Assembly: GCA_903822975.1 (NCBI GenBank)
Contig: CAIJRD010000011.1
Span: 310,001 to 374,000, forward strand
DNA from: an uncultured Sinobacteraceae bacterium
GTDB lineage: Bacteria > Pseudomonadota > Gammaproteobacteria > Nevskiales > Nevskiaceae
Length of the DNA stretch: 64,000 nt
Direction: 5' to 3'
Part shown: positions 62,748 through 64,000 of the stretch, piece by piece
Numbering within the stretch: the first letter of the stretch is position 1
Layout: the number at the start of each line of letters is the position of its first letter
Made by a program: the position numbers and the translations under genes
The notes under the pieces: generated by a model
The model's database searches: none
Seen by the model: only the letters and a program-made list of their open reading frames with translations
Told to the model about the DNA's origin: nothing

Positions 62748-63137
62748 TCAAACCTCGACTTTGAAACCGAGCGCGATGTCCGCGCCCGATTGGCCCCCGC
62801 GCAGGCCCCAATTTTCGCGCGCCACTTCGTGCAGGATCACCTTGATGTCGGCGGCTGCGATGCCGAGTTCGCCGAGTCCCTGCACGATCGCCTGATACAG
62901 GGCGCGCTTGGCGTCGTGGCTGCGGCCCGGAAACAGCGTGATTTCGACCAGCGTGTAGTTTTCGCTGGCATCGGCACCGAAATTCCAGTCGGCCGATTCG
63001 AACGTCTGCAGACGCAGCGCGCGATCATGTTCCGGAATCTTGATGGTCGCGACCATCGCCGCATGCACCGCCTCGATGATGCGGCGGCGCTCGTCCGGTG
63101 GACGCGGCTTGCAGATGGAGATCAGCGTGCTGGGCAT
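62748..63137 (-). CDS. Tautomerase-family protein
   Basis: A 129-residue protein starting at ATG 63137, one base after the lgt stop; the open frame reaches further upstream only within lgt. [20 protein letters not shown] gives the conserved N-terminal proline used as general base in 4-oxalocrotonate tautomerase-type enzymes. [20 protein letters not shown] and [20 protein letters not shown] fit a fused-dimer member of about 130 residues. Substrate unknown. It is translationally close to lgt and 10 bases before thyA. Confidence 0.85.
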   Translation of the reverse strand: MPSTLISICKPRPPDERRRIIEAVHAAMVATIKIPEHDRALRLQTFESADWNFGADASENYTLVEITLFPGRSHDAKRALYQAIVQGLGELGIAAADIKVILHEVARENWGLRGGQSGADIALGFKVEV

Positions 63138-63138
63138 G

Positions 63139-63954
63139 TCAGTGCGCGCTCGCGCGTGGCCGCGAATAGGCATAGCCCAAAAACGCCAGGCCGGCGACGA
63201 GCATCGGCACACACAGCTGCATGCCCATCGTGAACCAGCCGGTGCCATACAAATAGCCGAGCTGTGTATCGGGCAAGCGCACGAACTCGACGCCGAAGCG
63301 GAACACCGCATACATCACCAGGAACAGGCCGGTGATCGCAAACGGTGGCCGCGGCTTACGGCCGAACCACCACAGAATCGCCAGCAGCGCCAGGCCTTCG
63401 AGCCCGGCTTCGTATAGCTGGCTCGGGTGATGCGGCAGGTTGTCGTTGGCTTTCTGGAAAATCATGCCCCAGGGCTCGGTGGTCACCGCGCCCCACAGTT
63501 CGCCATTGATGAAATTGCCGATGCGGCCGGTGAACAGACCGAACGGCACCACCACGGCGATGAAGTCGGCGACTTCGCCGACCTTCAGTTTCTGCGCACG
63601 GGCGAACAGCAGGATCGCCACCGCGACACCGAGCAGTCCACCGTGGAACGACATGCCGCCTTCCCAGATTCGGAAGATCGTTAACGGATCCTGCCCCGGC
63701 AACCAGTGGCCCTGCGCATCGTAGGAATAGAACAGCAGATAGCCGATGCGGCCACCGAGAATCACGCCCAAGACGACGTAGAACAGCACGTCGGAAACGC
63801 GCTCCTTCGACCAGTTCACGTGCGGCCAGCGACCGCGCACCGTCGCCAGCCACCAGCAACCCCAGAAGCCGAGCAGGTACATCAGGCCGTACCAATGAAC
63901 CTTCAGCGGCCCCAGATGGATGGCGACGGGGTCGATATTCGGGTGAACGAGCAT
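63139..63954 (-). CDS. lgt: Prolipoprotein diacylglyceryl transferase
   Basis: A 271-residue inner-membrane enzyme that transfers diacylglycerol from phosphatidylglycerol to the lipobox cysteine of prolipoproteins. About seven spans are visible. HWYGLMYLLGFWGCWW, the essential GGMSFHGGLLGVAVAILLF (His of the HGG motif) and FTGRIGNFINGELWGAVTT are diagnostic. PSQLYEAGLEGLALLAILWW and FVRLPDTQLGYLYGTGWFTM complete the family pattern. It is needed for the Wza and YjbF-like lipoproteins of this window. First gene of lgt-tautomerase-thyA; 46 bases of upstream sequence remain before the edge. Confidence 0.98.
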   Translation of the reverse strand: MLVHPNIDPVAIHLGPLKVHWYGLMYLLGFWGCWWLATVRGRWPHVNWSKERVSDVLFYVVLGVILGGRIGYLLFYSYDAQGHWLPGQDPLTIFRIWEGGMSFHGGLLGVAVAILLFARAQKLKVGEVADFIAVVVPFGLFTGRIGNFINGELWGAVTTEPWGMIFQKANDNLPHHPSQLYEAGLEGLALLAILWWFGRKPRPPFAITGLFLVMYAVFRFGVEFVRLPDTQLGYLYGTGWFTMGMQLCVPMLVAGLAFLGYAYSRPRASAH

Positions 63955-64000
63955 GGGCGGGCTGGAAGACCAAAAGAGGACCGTATTGTCCCGGATTCGG

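Noticed and set aside
1..64000. tRNA, rRNA genes, insertion sequences and phage attachment sites
   Set aside because: I looked for T-loop motifs, transposase-like frames and flanking inverted repeats and found none that I could support.

Overview
The window reads as chromosome of a GC-rich gammaproteobacterium, most likely of the Xanthomonadales/Lysobacterales type. The grounds are the GumB/GumC-like Wza and Wzc pair, lgt and thyA lying close together, lptF-lptG, EttA, and the style of the regulatory genes. This placement is an inference from gene content; no rRNA or tRNA gene is visible. Genes are dense on both strands, and many neighbours overlap by ATGA, GTGA or TGATG junctions.

Positions 1-24000 hold a Wzx/Wzy-type exopolysaccharide locus. 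It contains GT4 glycosyltransferases, a flippase, two hexapeptide acetyltransferases, two membrane acyltransferases, the Wzc autokinase and Wza export lipoprotein, a WcaI-like transferase with gmd and fcl (GDP-L-fucose), galE, two separate initiating sugar transferases, and a rearranged yjbE/yjbF/yjbH (gfc-like) secretion module without yjbG. Positions 24000-36650 hold a second, more AT-rich, O-antigen-like block: rfbB-A-C-D (dTDP-L-rhamnose), several glycosyltransferases, a Wzy-like polymerase, a WbsX-family protein, a second flippase whose natural start codon reads ATC, and a decayed glycosyltransferase. The precursor genes suggest polymers that contain fucose, rhamnose and galactose or glucose, with O-acyl substituents.

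Positions 36800-40400 carry threonine ammonia-lyase, a DUF4124 protein and ettA. Positions 40800-58000 hold what I consider the most interesting part, an extended bacterial sphingolipid locus. Its core is a serine palmitoyltransferase, a dedicated ACP, a CerR-like reductase and an acyl-activating enzyme, in that order along the DNA. Around it lie a YghO/GNAT-like putative ceramide synthase overlapping a nucleotidyltransferase, an FA2H-like fatty acid 2-hydroxylase, a diacylglycerol-kinase-family lipid kinase overlapping a Tam41-like nucleotidyltransferase, LptF and LptG, and a eukaryote-type acyl-CoA-binding protein. Together they could build, hydroxylate, phosphorylate, decorate and export a ceramide-based outer-membrane lipid.

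The rest (58000-64000) is housekeeping: folA, an OmpR-type two-component pair with an unusual kinase H-box, a small monooxygenase-domain protein, thyA, a tautomerase-family protein and lgt. Several intergenic stretches hold unexplained repeats: six 35-bp tandem units beside a perfect 23-bp inverted repeat (49634-49915), 50-bp units (57431-57573) and 15-bp units (61045-61194). A structured-RNA candidate lies at 40618-40691.
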